Assembly (NCBI GenBank): GCA_964387625.1
Contig: CAYLWN010000007.1
Coordinates: forward strand, 1-39,127
Length of the DNA: 39,127 bases
From: CAYLWN01 sp964387625
Lineage (GTDB): Bacteria > Patescibacteriota > Microgenomatia > UBA10105
Direction of reading: 5' to 3'
Part shown: in pieces, positions 1 through 7,495 of the stretch
How positions within the stretch are numbered: position 1 is the first letter of the stretch
How the letters are laid out: each line of letters begins with the position of its first letter
Translations under genes and position numbers: made by a program
The notes under the pieces: model-generated
What the model was told of the DNA's origin: nothing
Database searches by the model: none
Seen by the model: the letters and a program-made list of their open reading frames with translations, nothing else

Positions 1-223
1 ATCTAGGTCTGAAAGAAAGAAAATTTATAACTCTTTCCCACCAATAAAGCAAATCGTTTTCTTTAATAATCAATTGCATTTGTATATCATCAATATTTGC
101 ATCAACTTTGAGATGGTATTTGACTAACAATTCAATGTTTAATGAGAAAGCAAATTTACCGTCAAGAAAAATATTCACCCGATTCTTGTTTTTCTTCTGT
201 TGCGAAATTTGAGTAATTATCAT
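1..223 (-). CDS. recX: RecX regulatory protein, N-terminal part (runs off the window)
   Basis: Minus-strand reading frame from an ATG at 223 to the window edge, giving 74 codons without a stop. It begins MIITQISQQKKNKNRV and continues with NIFLDGKFAFSL and a helical segment. This is the RecX N-terminal pattern: a short beta hairpin with basic residues and an LDG/FAF-type motif, followed by three-helix repeats. RecX binds RecA filaments and modulates recombinase activity. It lies directly downstream of recA on the same strand, the usual recA-recX order, but about 238 bases of repeat-rich spacer separate them. The C-terminal repeats are outside the window, so completeness cannot be judged. The call rests on motif resemblance plus gene order. 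Confidence 0.8.
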   Translation of the reverse strand, partial: MIITQISQQKKNKNRVNIFLDGKFAFSLNIELLVKYHLKVDANIDDIQMQLIIKENDLLYWWERVINFLSFRPR

Positions 224-232
224 TGAAGAATT

Positions 233-395
233 GTCATTGCGAGGATCCCGACGTACGTCGGGAGACGAAGCAATCTTTTTGTAACTTGTCATCCTGAATT
301 TATTTCAGGATCTAGTTATTACAAATTAGATGCTGAAACTAGTCCAGCATGACGTGTTTAACGAAGATCGCCACGCCCTTCGGATTCGTGATGAC
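233..395. repeat. Three consecutive dispersed palindromic repeats between recX and recA
   Basis: Three imperfect palindromes stand side by side. The first (233-275) runs from GTCATTGCGAGG to GAAGCAATC around a perfect 16-bp palindrome at 247-262. The second (288-353) opens with GTCATCCTG, closes with CCAGCATGAC and contains two inner hairpins. The third (365-395) is a GATCGCCACG...GTGATGAC unit. Similar units occur at 11801-11895, 12233-12267, 18098-18142, 21201-21255 and 24921-24971, so this is a family dispersed between genes. No coding frame is supported here. Confidence 0.7.
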
Positions 396-445
396 AAATG
401 AAAAAATTTTATCTGCGAACATTTGTAATTTTTAATTGATTCATC

Positions 446-466
446 ATTAGTCATTTCATGACTAAT
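446..466 (-). other. Perfect 9-bp hairpin overlapping the recA stop codon
   Basis: ATTAGTCAT at 446-454 is the exact reverse complement of ATGACTAAT at 458-466, with a 3-base loop. The recA stop codon (462-464) lies inside one arm. No U-run follows in the minus transcript, so it is not a standard intrinsic terminator. It could stabilise the recA message or reduce readthrough into recX. Confidence 0.5.
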
Positions 467-1496
467 CTTCTTCTTCTTCTTTTCCAACTTCAACAGGTAA
501 TTTGCCTGTTTTGGCGCTTTTCCAAATTAATTCCAAAAGTTCTTTTCCCAACTTCGGATTTTCTTTCAAGTAAATTTTAGATGCTTCTCTGCCTTGCCCC
601 AGCATTTGCGTTCCGTATTTAATAAATGCACCTGATTTGGTTAAAATTCCCAATTCAATTCCTACTTCCAAAATTCCGGCTTCCCGGGAAATTCCATTAG
701 ACATAATATCAAATTCAGCTATTCTAAACGGAGGTGAAACTTTATTCTTGACAATTCTGACCCTATGCCTTGACCCCACAAATTTATCTCCGTCTTTGAT
801 GGTTTCAATTTTCCTGGTGTCTAATCGGATGGATGCATAAAATTTCATGGCCAAACCTCCCGGAGTTGTCTCAGGATTACCAAACATGATGCCGATTTTT
901 TGGCGTAATTGATTGGTAAAAATAACTACGGTTTTTGATTTGGAAATTGCACCTGTTAATTTACGTAGCGCTTGAGACATGAGTCTGGCTTGAAGACCCA
1001 TCATGCTATCTCCCATTTCCCCTTCTATTTCAGCCCTGGGAACAAGTGCTGCAACAGAATCAATTACGATGACATCAATTCCTCCGCTTCTTATCAAAGT
1101 TTCAGTGATTTCCAAAGCCTGTTCACCGGTATCAGGTTGAGAAATAAGTAAATCAGTCAGTTTAACACCCAAAGTCTGTGCCCAAACCGGATCAAGAGCA
1201 TGTTCTGCATCAATAAAAGCAGCAGCACCACCTAATTTTTGCGCTTCAGCAATGACTGATAAACAAACAGAAGTTTTACCTGAAGCTTCAGGACCAAAAA
1301 TTTCGGTAATTCTGCTTCGGGGAAGTCCACCAACACCTAATGCCAAATCAAGTGGAATTATACCCGTTGAAATTACATCTGTCCCAATTTTTAAGGCATT
1401 TTGATCCCCAAATTTCATGATTGACCCTTTGCCGTACTGTTTCTCAATTTGATCCATTGCCACACGGATTGCCTGTAGTTTTTGATCTTGTGCCAT
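462..1496 (-). CDS. recA: RecA recombinase
   Basis: A 344-residue protein of normal RecA length. It catalyses ATP-dependent homologous pairing and strand exchange and, in bacteria with LexA, acts as co-protease. The Walker A motif GPEASGKT is at residues 68-75, the Walker B segment VIVIDSVAAL is near 141-151, and the DNA-binding loop 2 region with NPETTPGG is near 207-214. The C-terminus ends in an acidic EEEED tail, as in many RecA proteins. The ATG start at 1496 is supported by AGAAGGAG at 1501-1508, one of the few clear Shine-Dalgarno sequences in the window. recX follows on the same strand. The leader carries a large inverted repeat, described separately. Confidence 0.98.
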   Translation of the reverse strand: MAQDQKLQAIRVAMDQIEKQYGKGSIMKFGDQNALKIGTDVISTGIIPLDLALGVGGLPRSRITEIFGPEASGKTSVCLSVIAEAQKLGGAAAFIDAEHALDPVWAQTLGVKLTDLLISQPDTGEQALEITETLIRSGGIDVIVIDSVAALVPRAEIEGEMGDSMMGLQARLMSQALRKLTGAISKSKTVVIFTNQLRQKIGIMFGNPETTPGGLAMKFYASIRLDTRKIETIKDGDKFVGSRHRVRIVKNKVSPPFRIAEFDIMSNGISREAGILEVGIELGILTKSGAFIKYGTQMLGQGREASKIYLKENPKLGKELLELIWKSAKTGKLPVEVGKEEEED

Positions 1497-1509
1497 AATG
1501 CTCCTTCTA

Positions 1510-1555
1510 GAAACACTTAATGATTCCGAGTATATCGAGGATAATTTAGTGTTTC
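1510..1555 (-). promoter_or_regulatory. Inverted repeat in the recA leader, possible operator
   Basis: GAAACACT at 1510-1517 and AGTGTTTC at 1548-1555 are exact reverse complements, with partly complementary A/T-rich sequence inside. On the minus strand a TATACT hexamer (1529-1534) that could serve as -10 lies at the centre, 33 bases before the recA start. This layout would suit an operator overlapping a promoter, or an RNA hairpin in the leader. No good -35 is visible and no regulator can be named. Confidence 0.45.
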
Positions 1556-1560
1556 TTGAG

Positions 1561-1634
1561 CCCGCCTAATACGAGCATTCGGCTGCGTGGCTGTAAGCCT
1601 CGAGACGAATTCGAGTATTGGTGGGTCGTTTTTT
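1561..1634 (+). other. Imperfect hairpin followed by a T-run, terminator-like
   Basis: CCCGCC-T-AATAC near 1561-1572 pairs with GTATTGGTGGG ending near 1625, allowing one bulge and one G-T pair. TTTTTT follows on the plus strand. This resembles an intrinsic terminator, but no plus-strand gene lies upstream because recA is antisense. It may end antisense transcription or be the tail of a small RNA. Confidence 0.3.
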
Positions 1635-1673
1635 AATTTGAGGCAGAATTACTTTCCATATTTACACAATCTT

Positions 1674-1682
1674 TGGTAAAAT
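1674..1682 (+). promoter_or_regulatory. Extended -10 promoter for tRNA-Ser
   Basis: TGGTAAAAT fits the extended -10 pattern TGnTAnAAT. It lies about 55 bases before the tRNA. No convincing -35 is present. The same TGn-TATAAT-like pattern appears before the genes at 3663, 7496 and 12529. Confidence 0.45.
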
Positions 1683-1691
1683 ACAATATAC

Positions 1692-1726
1692 CGAATTACA
1701 AATTACCAATTTTCAATTTCTAATTA
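1692..1726 (+). repeat. Five degenerate 7-bp repeats before tRNA-Ser
   Basis: The run reads CGAATTA, CAAATTA, CCAATTT, TCAATTT, CTAATTA in exact 7-base register. It belongs to the heptad-periodic class found in the ribosomal cluster spacers. No inverted half is clear here. Confidence 0.5.
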
Positions 1727-1736
1727 GTATTAATTT

Positions 1737-1824
1737 GGAAGGGTCGCATAGTTGGTCTAGTGCGGAGGTCTTGAAAACCTCTATGGCCGAAAGGTCATCG
1801 CGAGTTCGAATCTCGCCCCTTCCG
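1737..1824 (+). tRNA. tRNA-Ser (anticodon UGA)
   Basis: A class II tRNA of 88 bases. Acceptor arm GGAAGGG pairs with CCCTTCC, D stem GCAT with GTGC, and anticodon stem GAGGT with ACCTC around loop CTTGAAA, which gives anticodon TGA reading UCA codons. The long variable arm contains GGCC-GAAA-GGTC, as expected for serine. T stem GCGAG pairs with CTCGC. The discriminator is G. CCA is not encoded: the sequence continues CAAAA. A copy of the last 18 bases (1808-1825) recurs at 3405-3422, followed there by CA, so that copy has a GCCA end. Confidence 0.95.
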
Positions 1825-1868
1825 CAAAAAAATTTAATAAACAACAATAGATTTTGCCTAATACAAAT

Positions 1869-2360
1869 ATGTCAAAAAACGCACTTCTTGTGATTGATGT
1901 TCAAACATATTACATAAATGAGCACACGAAAGATATACCTGGGAAAATAGAAGATTTTATTAAACAAAATAACTTCGACTTTGTCTTATTTACTATATTC
2001 GTAAATCATAAAAACTCAAACATGTATAAGGTTTTTAAATGGAATAAAATGATGTCTTCATCGGATACAGATATATGTGAGAATTTAATTCAATTTGTTC
2101 ATAAAGATAATGTATTTCAAAAAGATACATATTCCGTATTTAAATCAGAACAATTTAAAGATTTTCTCAAAATAAATAACGTTGGAGAACTAACATTGTG
2201 TGGTCTTGATGCCGATGCGTGTATCCTTGCTTCTGCGTACGAAGGGTTTGATTTAGGATATAAAATACACGTTCTGAACGAACTTACAGGATGTCACGTG
2301 GGAGAAGATTTTAGAAAATACGGACTGGAAATCATAAATAAGAATATACAGAAAAAGTAA
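1869..2360 (+). CDS. Cysteine hydrolase, isochorismatase-like family
   Basis: 163 residues from the ATG at 1869. An in-frame TTG at 1854 would add five residues but has no better ribosome binding site. The family fold is a compact Rossmann-like hydrolase that includes nicotinamidases and isochorismatases. The three catalytic positions are visible: Asp10 in LLVIDVQ, Lys85 in FQKDTYS and Cys118 in GLDADACILASA. The substrate cannot be predicted because the metal-site histidines of nicotinamidase are not obvious. It is the first gene after tRNA-Ser and lies inside the stretch bounded by the duplicated tRNA end. A HAD phosphatase follows after 33 bases, probably cotranscribed. Confidence 0.8.
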   Translation: MSKNALLVIDVQTYYINEHTKDIPGKIEDFIKQNNFDFVLFTIFVNHKNSNMYKVFKWNKMMSSSDTDICENLIQFVHKDNVFQKDTYSVFKSEQFKDFLKINNVGELTLCGLDADACILASAYEGFDLGYKIHVLNELTGCHVGEDFRKYGLEIINKNIQKK

Positions 2361-2393
2361 TTCTAAACTTTGAATAGTTCTCCGCAAAAAAAT

Positions 2394-3254
2394 ATGAATA
2401 AAATTAAAGGCATTATTCTTGACGTTGATGGTGTTTTGGTAGGTGGAAAAAAAGATTATAACTGGCCAAATCCAAATCCCGAAGTTATTCAAACTCTTAA
2501 ATCACTTCATGAAAAAGGAATATTAATCAGCCTTTGTACCGGTAAAGGAACTTTTTCAATAAAAAGTATTGTTGAAGCAGCACATCTTGATAATATCCAT
2601 ATTGGTGATGGTGGAGCTATTGTTATAGATTTTTTGCATAATAAAGTCATAGATCAACATATTGTTGAGAAAAACACTGTAAGAAAAGCTGTTGCGCTTT
2701 TACAACAACATAATATATATGTAGAACTTTATACAAAGGATGGTTATTATATTCAAAAAGATTTTGTAGGTGATAAAACAGCAAAACATAAAGAGATTTT
2801 AAATAAAGATCCAAACATTGTTTCATCACTTGTAGAAATTTCTGATCAACTTAATATAGTTAAAATTATGCCGATCGCTAATGACGAATTGGATAAGCAA
2901 AGAATTATCGATCTCCTTTCTATAGAAGCAAAAGAATTGCCTCTTCAATGGGGAGTGCATCCCACAGCATTACCCTACCAATTCGGTATTATAACCACAA
3001 AAGGTATTTCTAAAAAACAGGCAGTTGAAGTTATTTCACAATATTCAAAAATTCCATTAAATGAAATGCTTGGTATAGGTGATGGAATGAGTGATTGGAA
3101 TTTTATGGAAATACTAGGATATGCAGGAGCTATGGGAAATGGATCGCAAGAATTGAAAGATAAGATTTTTACAAAAGGAGAACGTGGATTTATTGGTAAG
3201 TCAGTTGATGAAAACGGTGTATTAAATATTTTGAAACATTTTAAAGTGATATAG
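2394..3254 (+). CDS. Cof-type HAD-superfamily hydrolase
   Basis: 286 residues from the ATG at 2394. An in-frame TTG at 2370 would add eight residues, but the HAD motif I then begins unusually late. Motif I is DVDGV at residues 10-14 with nucleophile Asp10. Motif II is CTGKG with Thr49. The motif III lysine lies in the KGISKKQAVE segment, and motif IV is GDGMSDWNFM near 229-238. The large cap between motifs II and III is typical of the type IIB (Cof) group, which dephosphorylates sugar phosphates and related metabolites. The exact substrate is unknown. With the preceding cysteine hydrolase it forms a two-gene cargo inside the tRNA-Ser-bounded islet. Confidence 0.88.
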   Translation: MNKIKGIILDVDGVLVGGKKDYNWPNPNPEVIQTLKSLHEKGILISLCTGKGTFSIKSIVEAAHLDNIHIGDGGAIVIDFLHNKVIDQHIVEKNTVRKAVALLQQHNIYVELYTKDGYYIQKDFVGDKTAKHKEILNKDPNIVSSLVEISDQLNIVKIMPIANDELDKQRIIDLLSIEAKELPLQWGVHPTALPYQFGIITTKGISKKQAVEVISQYSKIPLNEMLGIGDGMSDWNFMEILGYAGAMGNGSQELKDKIFTKGERGFIGKSVDENGVLNILKHFKVI

Positions 3255-3281
3255 AATATTCAACTGAATTTAAGAAGTTAA

Positions 3282-3314
3282 AATAAGTTATAACACTGTA
3301 TATAATTCTCCGCA
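3282..3314 (+). repeat. 33-base tail repeat after the HAD gene
   Basis: This stretch matches 8191-8223 at 28 of 33 positions. Both copies contain GTTATAACACT and end in TTCYYCGCA, and both begin about 28-30 bases after a stop codon. A shorter related end, TAGTTCTCCGCA, follows the cysteine hydrolase at 2376-2386. It may be a mobile-cassette boundary or a conserved transcript end. Confidence 0.55.
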
Positions 3315-3404
3315 CTTCGGCGCGCTTCGCTTGCTCAGTGCAAGCTGAAATGAGTTGAAGTGTAGAGCGAGATGAGAAGTTTACCCTAAGCTTGTTGTCG
3401 AAGG
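3315..3404. repeat. Dispersed repeat within the 3255-3662 gap
   Basis: A more GC-rich stretch with the look of a non-coding insertion repeat: short complementary blocks such as GCTTGC and GCAAGC, and TTCTCATC-type sequence read on the minus strand. The 408-base gap 3255-3662 also holds the tail repeat, the duplicated tRNA end, a terminator and the promoter of the next gene. I see no coding frame in it. Confidence 0.45.
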
Positions 3405-3422
3405 GAATCTCGCCCCTTCCGC
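3405..3422 (+). repeat. att-like exact duplicate of the tRNA-Ser 3' end
   Basis: The 18 bases are identical to 1808-1825 in tRNA-Ser, covering part of the T loop, the T-stem 3' strand, the acceptor 3' strand and the discriminator. The next bases are CA, which here completes a GCCA end. A direct repeat of a tRNA 3' end bounding two foreign-looking genes is the classic footprint of tRNA-targeted integration. No integrase gene is present between the repeats. Confidence 0.65.
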
Positions 3423-3467
3423 CAAAAAGAAATAAAAAATAGAAAAGTGAAAGGTGTAAAGCTATAT

Positions 3468-3491
3468 CACCCGACGGGTGTTATTTTTTGG
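3468..3491 (+). terminator. Intrinsic terminator
   Basis: CACCC at 3468-3472 pairs with GGGTG at 3476-3480 around a 3-base loop, followed by TTATTTTTT. It is placed to stop transcription of the tRNA-Ser/HAD region before the next promoter. Confidence 0.75.
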
Positions 3492-3632
3492 GCTATAATT
3501 CAATTGCTCAGGTGGTAAAATTGTTATTTTGAGACATAATAAGTGTATTATATACCGTTTTATTTTATAACTGGTTGTGAATATTTCCCCCTAGTCGCAA
3601 TAATTAATTGTTATCTTTTAAGTCCACTTTTT

Positions 3633-3641
3633 TGGTATAAT
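3633..3641 (+). promoter_or_regulatory. Extended -10 promoter
   Basis: TGGTATAAT is a perfect extended -10 element, 21 bases before the ATG of the 106-aa gene. No -35 match at normal spacing is visible, as expected for extended -10 promoters. Confidence 0.65.
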
Positions 3642-3662
3642 TCAGTCAAATAATAGAACAAT

Positions 3663-3983
3663 ATGAATTTACAACAAAACCGCATGCTCAATTTTGTTCG
3701 CAGAGTGAATCTAGATATTCTAATGTTCGAAGACATGGAAGACCAAAATAACCCCTTGGTGGATTTTATCAACTCGTTTACTCTAAATTACATTGTGTCA
3801 AGATTTCCTCCCAAAAAGAGACAGGAATTTGTGGATTTACTCGAACATGAGGCCAATGACGACAAAATCTGGCAGTTTGTAAATAAACATATTGAAAATT
3901 TTGACAAAGGTTACGAAGAAGAATTAGAGAAAAAATTAAGAAAAATTAGAAAGCATGTATTAAGCAGTACAAAACAAGAATAA
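3663..3983 (+). CDS. Hypothetical protein, 106 aa
   Basis: I do not recognise this protein. It is soluble, with no membrane segment or signal. It has an acidic, mixed N-terminal half (NLDILMFEDMEDQNNPL), a central motif RFPPKKRQEFVDLLEHE and a strongly charged C-terminal helix rich in Glu and Lys (residues about 80-100), likely helical. The ATG at 3663 follows a perfect extended -10 promoter by 21 bases. Its stop is 10 bases before the 949-aa gene, so the two very likely share a transcript and perhaps a function. Small size and position suggest an accessory subunit or chaperone for the larger protein, but that is only inference. Confidence 0.75.
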   Translation: MNLQQNRMLNFVRRVNLDILMFEDMEDQNNPLVDFINSFTLNYIVSRFPPKKRQEFVDLLEHEANDDKIWQFVNKHIENFDKGYEEELEKKLRKIRKHVLSSTKQE

Positions 3984-3993
3984 AAATATTTTT

Positions 3994-6843
3994 ATGGTAG
4001 ACAATAACGAACAATTGCATTTCTCAGAACAAGAAACCTTAAAAGAAAGAGCTTCAAATCTTTCAACTCGTTATATAGAGACTCTTAGGAGAGTAGTAAA
4101 CAGTAATGCAGTTCATAAGGATAAAAACACGGGACATTATAAATTAACCCCTGATGGTAGAGAAAACTCGCACAAGACTTTTGATACTTTCTTTGAACTC
4201 GCAGATGGAAATCATCAACTTCTAAGATTGGCACTCGACGGTGCTTATAGAGCAGTTCTATCAGAAATTCAACAAGGCGAAGACGAAAAAGGATTAAACG
4301 AGCAAGGTTGGACTTTGTTAAGGACATCACAAAGCATACAGGGAGTAAATACTTGGCAAGAAGCGAACGAGCTTTATGCAAAAGTAACAGGTAAGACGGC
4401 TAAAGAATCAGCAATCTCTGCCTCTGAGCTATATAAAAAATCTAAAGAAATAAGAGCTCAGCTTGAATCTAAAGGTATACCAGTTAGTGAATATTTGGAA
4501 AAAGATGAAAAAATAGCTTCTGAGATATTCGAAAGTGAAACAGAAAAACTTGACAGTGAGACGGCAACATTACTAGGCAGGGCAAAGGAAAGCATAAAAA
4601 AAGTTAAAAATAAGCTTACTGGTTGGCTTCCTAAAAACCAGCGTAACAGGCAACCGCAAGTGGTAGTTCAAATTAGTGCTTCAGAGAAAGATGCTCCACA
4701 TATTTTCAGCAGAAAAATGACTCGCAGACAATTCTTGAGATTTTCCGGGGCTACAATAGCTACTTCGGTATTAGCAACTGTTCTTAAAGTGGGTTTAGAC
4801 CCAGAGTTTCAAGCGGGCGTTAGTGCTGCCTCTACTAGACCAGAAATGCCAGGTAACGGAGAAAACCATGAGGTTTCCTTATCAGTTTTACTTGAAGTTT
4901 ATAGGAAACATTTTCAAAAAAAAGGACAATTAATGCCTGAAAAAGTTTGGGTACGAAACGAAGAATCATATCAAGGAAAAAAATTGACAGGGACTGGTGT
5001 ACACCTCAGTATACTTGCTCGATACTGTTATAACTCTGATAAAAAAAGTGGGGAAGATTTTGATGCCTATTACACACGTTTCGTTGATAGTTTACATGGA
5101 CTATCTGATCTTGCTGGACTTGATTTTATTACTCTTGTAACTAGTTTACAGATTAGCGCTGAGAACATCGGTGGTTTTGAAAAACCAAAGGGGGCAAAAG
5201 AATCATCTGATTTAGATGTTAAAGTATCCAGGGTTCAGGAAACAGTAATTACGGCTTCACGGATCTTGGGCTTAGAACCCAGAGTTCTTGAATCAATAGG
5301 ACCGGGAGGTTTTGTAATTCAGGCTGAAGACAAAGCGAGAAAAGCAGGTATTAAGACTCCTCTAGATAACGCTTTACCCGAAGAAGGAATTAGACATTAT
5401 GATCTTATTAGATTTAGAGAGCAGACAACTATTGGCATGATGGATACGGAACCCAGTGAGAGATCAGAAGCCTATAGGTTATTTCAAAATAATCCATTAG
5501 TCAAAGTTCTGGATAAAGAGTATCCCCAAATCACCAAAATTTACAGAATAGCAAATGAAAAACGTGATGCCGTTACAAGATTAAGAGAAGAAATGAGAAA
5601 GGCAGGAAATAATTTTATTGAAAAATATGTCGACAGACTTAAACCATTTGTAAATGGAGATGTAAAAGCTTTGAATGCGATTGGAATTTCACCAATAATG
5701 GATTTGTGGCAGTTACAAAACTACACTGATGTTTGGTATAAAGTTTCTGAAATCCCCAATAACCCTGAATTTGCCTATCAACGAACAGTTGAATACATGA
5801 AAATAGAGGAAGAAAAAGATCCTAAATCTTTCTATAAAAGATTCTTTTCCCAACAAATTAGAAACCCGAAATTTATCAAATATTTAATGCACCAGGCAAC
5901 TATAAGCAATAACCAAGAAGAAAGTTTACTGTTATTAAATATTCAAGATAATGTAGCAAGATACGAACAATCGGCAAAAGAACTTAGAATTGCATATTTA
6001 AATGTTTTACAAGCGGAGGGGTCGTTTGAATATGACAGTAGGTTTCAGCAAATGACCAGTGTCTTAGTTACTAAGCGGCTTTCTGAAATAGCCGGAGATT
6101 TTAATCCAAACGAACGGAATAATCTTGGGTGGCATATATACAAAACATGTGCAATTAGAGAAATAGCCCCCATCCCCTTTTTGGTCAATGATGATTTTTA
6201 CGCACGTGATATAACTATTGATCCCCCTTATGCTCAAAATGAAGTAGTAAAATCGTTGAATACTTTTATCGATATGTTAAAAAGAGCCAAAATACTTGAA
6301 GTTGATCCAGATGATGACATAAGTACGACATACCATATTTTTGAAAAAATGTTCTGGAGAGATGGAGGCGCCTGGCCTAATGTTCCAAAAGAAGAATGGG
6401 AACGAATATTGGATCATTTTAATTCAAAAATAGTCAATCGTCTTTTTTACGATTTTGCTGGTTTGATACATAATGAACAAATAATGCCACAATTAAATAA
6501 CCTCATGATAAATAAGAAACTTATTTCTAAGCCTGCCGACAAGGATCCTTACAATTTTTTTAAGCAAATAGTCTACTTGGAGTTAAATAGCTGGCATATG
6601 CGACGAGATATTCCAAAAAAAGATTGGGACGAGGTCGAAGAATATTTCCGAGCTAATATTCTTCCAATTGCAATTACAAGAACAGAAATAACACCGGGAA
6701 TTTTTAAAGAAAAATATAATATCGGTTCTGCTGACTACCCTCCAATATTTCGTTCACAAGCTGTGATGTTTAACTTTCTTATTGATAAAAATCCAAAGGT
6801 TCCATCATCAACTTCTTCAAGTGACATATTAAGTTATTATTAA
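3994..6843 (+). CDS. Large hypothetical protein with an internal twin-arginine signal-like segment
   Basis: 949 residues, not recognised. Residues 1-235 are polar and helical, rich in Lys and Glu. At residues 242-275 there is a segment with every mark of a Tat signal peptide: MTRRQFLRFSG, an uncharged region (ATIATSVLATVL) and a later AGVSAAS stretch resembling a signal-peptidase site. Residues 280-949 are soluble, mostly helical, with many aromatic residues and no cysteine-rich motif. An in-frame ATG at 4717 would place the twin arginine at the very N-terminus of a 708-residue product, but no Shine-Dalgarno precedes it and the upstream frame is open and protein-like. The protein may be a Tat substrate with a long cytosolic tail, or a single-pass anchored protein. 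It is probably cotranscribed with the 106-aa gene. Confidence 0.85.
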   Translation: MVDNNEQLHFSEQETLKERASNLSTRYIETLRRVVNSNAVHKDKNTGHYKLTPDGRENSHKTFDTFFELADGNHQLLRLALDGAYRAVLSEIQQGEDEKGLNEQGWTLLRTSQSIQGVNTWQEANELYAKVTGKTAKESAISASELYKKSKEIRAQLESKGIPVSEYLEKDEKIASEIFESETEKLDSETATLLGRAKESIKKVKNKLTGWLPKNQRNRQPQVVVQISASEKDAPHIFSRKMTRRQFLRFSGATIATSVLATVLKVGLDPEFQAGVSAASTRPEMPGNGENHEVSLSVLLEVYRKHFQKKGQLMPEKVWVRNEESYQGKKLTGTGVHLSILARYCYNSDKKSGEDFDAYYTRFVDSLHGLSDLAGLDFITLVTSLQISAENIGGFEKPKGAKESSDLDVKVSRVQETVITASRILGLEPRVLESIGPGGFVIQAEDKARKAGIKTPLDNALPEEGIRHYDLIRFREQTTIGMMDTEPSERSEAYRLFQNNPLVKVLDKEYPQITKIYRIANEKRDAVTRLREEMRKAGNNFIEKYVDRLKPFVNGDVKALNAIGISPIMDLWQLQNYTDVWYKVSEIPNNPEFAYQRTVEYMKIEEEKDPKSFYKRFFSQQIRNPKFIKYLMHQATISNNQEESLLLLNIQDNVARYEQSAKELRIAYLNVLQAEGSFEYDSRFQQMTSVLVTKRLSEIAGDFNPNERNNLGWHIYKTCAIREIAPIPFLVNDDFYARDITIDPPYAQNEVVKSLNTFIDMLKRAKILEVDPDDDISTTYHIFEKMFWRDGGAWPNVPKEEWERILDHFNSKIVNRLFYDFAGLIHNEQIMPQLNNLMINKKLISKPADKDPYNFFKQIVYLELNSWHMRRDIPKKDWDEVEEYFRANILPIAITRTEITPGIFKEKYNIGSADYPPIFRSQAVMFNFLIDKNPKVPSSTSSSDILSYY

Positions 6844-7075
6844 TGTCAGATTTATTTCAATTTTTTTTGGGTTCTAGTCGTATTGAAATAACGTATAATA
6901 TAAACAAAAATGTTTGTGAGTTTGAGACACCTTATTCTAACTACAAAGAGAAATTAGAACTTAAATTACGACTTATACTTTAATATAAAATAGGCGTAAT
7001 TAAAGAAAAGTGTTGGTAAAAACGATGTTTTAGACTGTTGTAATCTTCTAAATCTTCAGAGGGCAAACAAAAATT

Positions 7076-7342
7076 ATGAATAAACTAGACAATTTAGAAA
7101 AAGAAATAAACGAAATTAAAGAAAGAAATAAAAAAGTTGAAATCGATAAGGATTGGGAAAGAAGTTATACCAGAAAATTAATTCTGTTAATTTTTACTTA
7201 CATAACTATTGGTTTATATTTAAATGCAATAAAAATTTCTAATCCCTGGTTAAATGCTATTGTTCCTGCAATAGGTTTTTTCTTATCAACATTAACCTTA
7301 CCTTTTTTCAAGAAAATATGGGAAAGGTACATCAGAAAGTAA
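7076..7342 (+). CDS. Small conserved membrane protein, 88 aa
   Basis: The N-terminal 35 residues form a charged coiled-coil-like helix (MNKLDNLEKEINEIKERNKK), followed by WERSYTRK and two hydrophobic segments at about residues 37-55 and 62-78. The protein ends with KKIWERYIRK. This arrangement resembles a family of small uncharacterised membrane proteins that I recall from archaea and uncultured bacteria, with a coiled-coil head, a W-x(4)-TRK motif, two membrane helices and a KKxW end. The function is unknown. The 232-base gap upstream holds a TATAAT hexamer (6894-6899) but no other clear signal. No partner gene is apparent. Confidence 0.75.
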   Translation: MNKLDNLEKEINEIKERNKKVEIDKDWERSYTRKLILLIFTYITIGLYLNAIKISNPWLNAIVPAIGFFLSTLTLPFFKKIWERYIRK

Positions 7343-7370
7343 AAAGTTTTTAAAATCTCTCTTTCATCAA

Positions 7371-7421
7371 GATTTCCTCCTTCGTTAAAACTTCAGAAGA
7401 CAAGTCGAAGGACGAAGCGTC
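7371..7421. repeat. Dispersed intergenic repeat
   Basis: A stretch with TCCTCCTTCG, GACAAGTCGAAGGACGAAG and similar CTTCG/CGAAG blocks. Its composition matches the other dispersed repeats and differs from the A/T-rich flanks. No coding frame is supported. Confidence 0.35.
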
Positions 7422-7477
7422 TTTTAATATCCGAATCCGTTAGTTGAAGGAGATAGATACCTATCCATCGCAAATTT

Positions 7478-7486
7478 TGTTAGAAT
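7478..7486 (+). promoter_or_regulatory. Extended -10 promoter, near-leaderless
   Basis: TGTTAGAAT fits the TGnTAnAAT pattern and ends 9 bases before the methyltransferase ATG. Transcription would start almost at the initiation codon, giving a leaderless or near-leaderless message. This fits the absence of a Shine-Dalgarno sequence. Confidence 0.55.
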
Positions 7487-7495
7487 ATACGCGAT

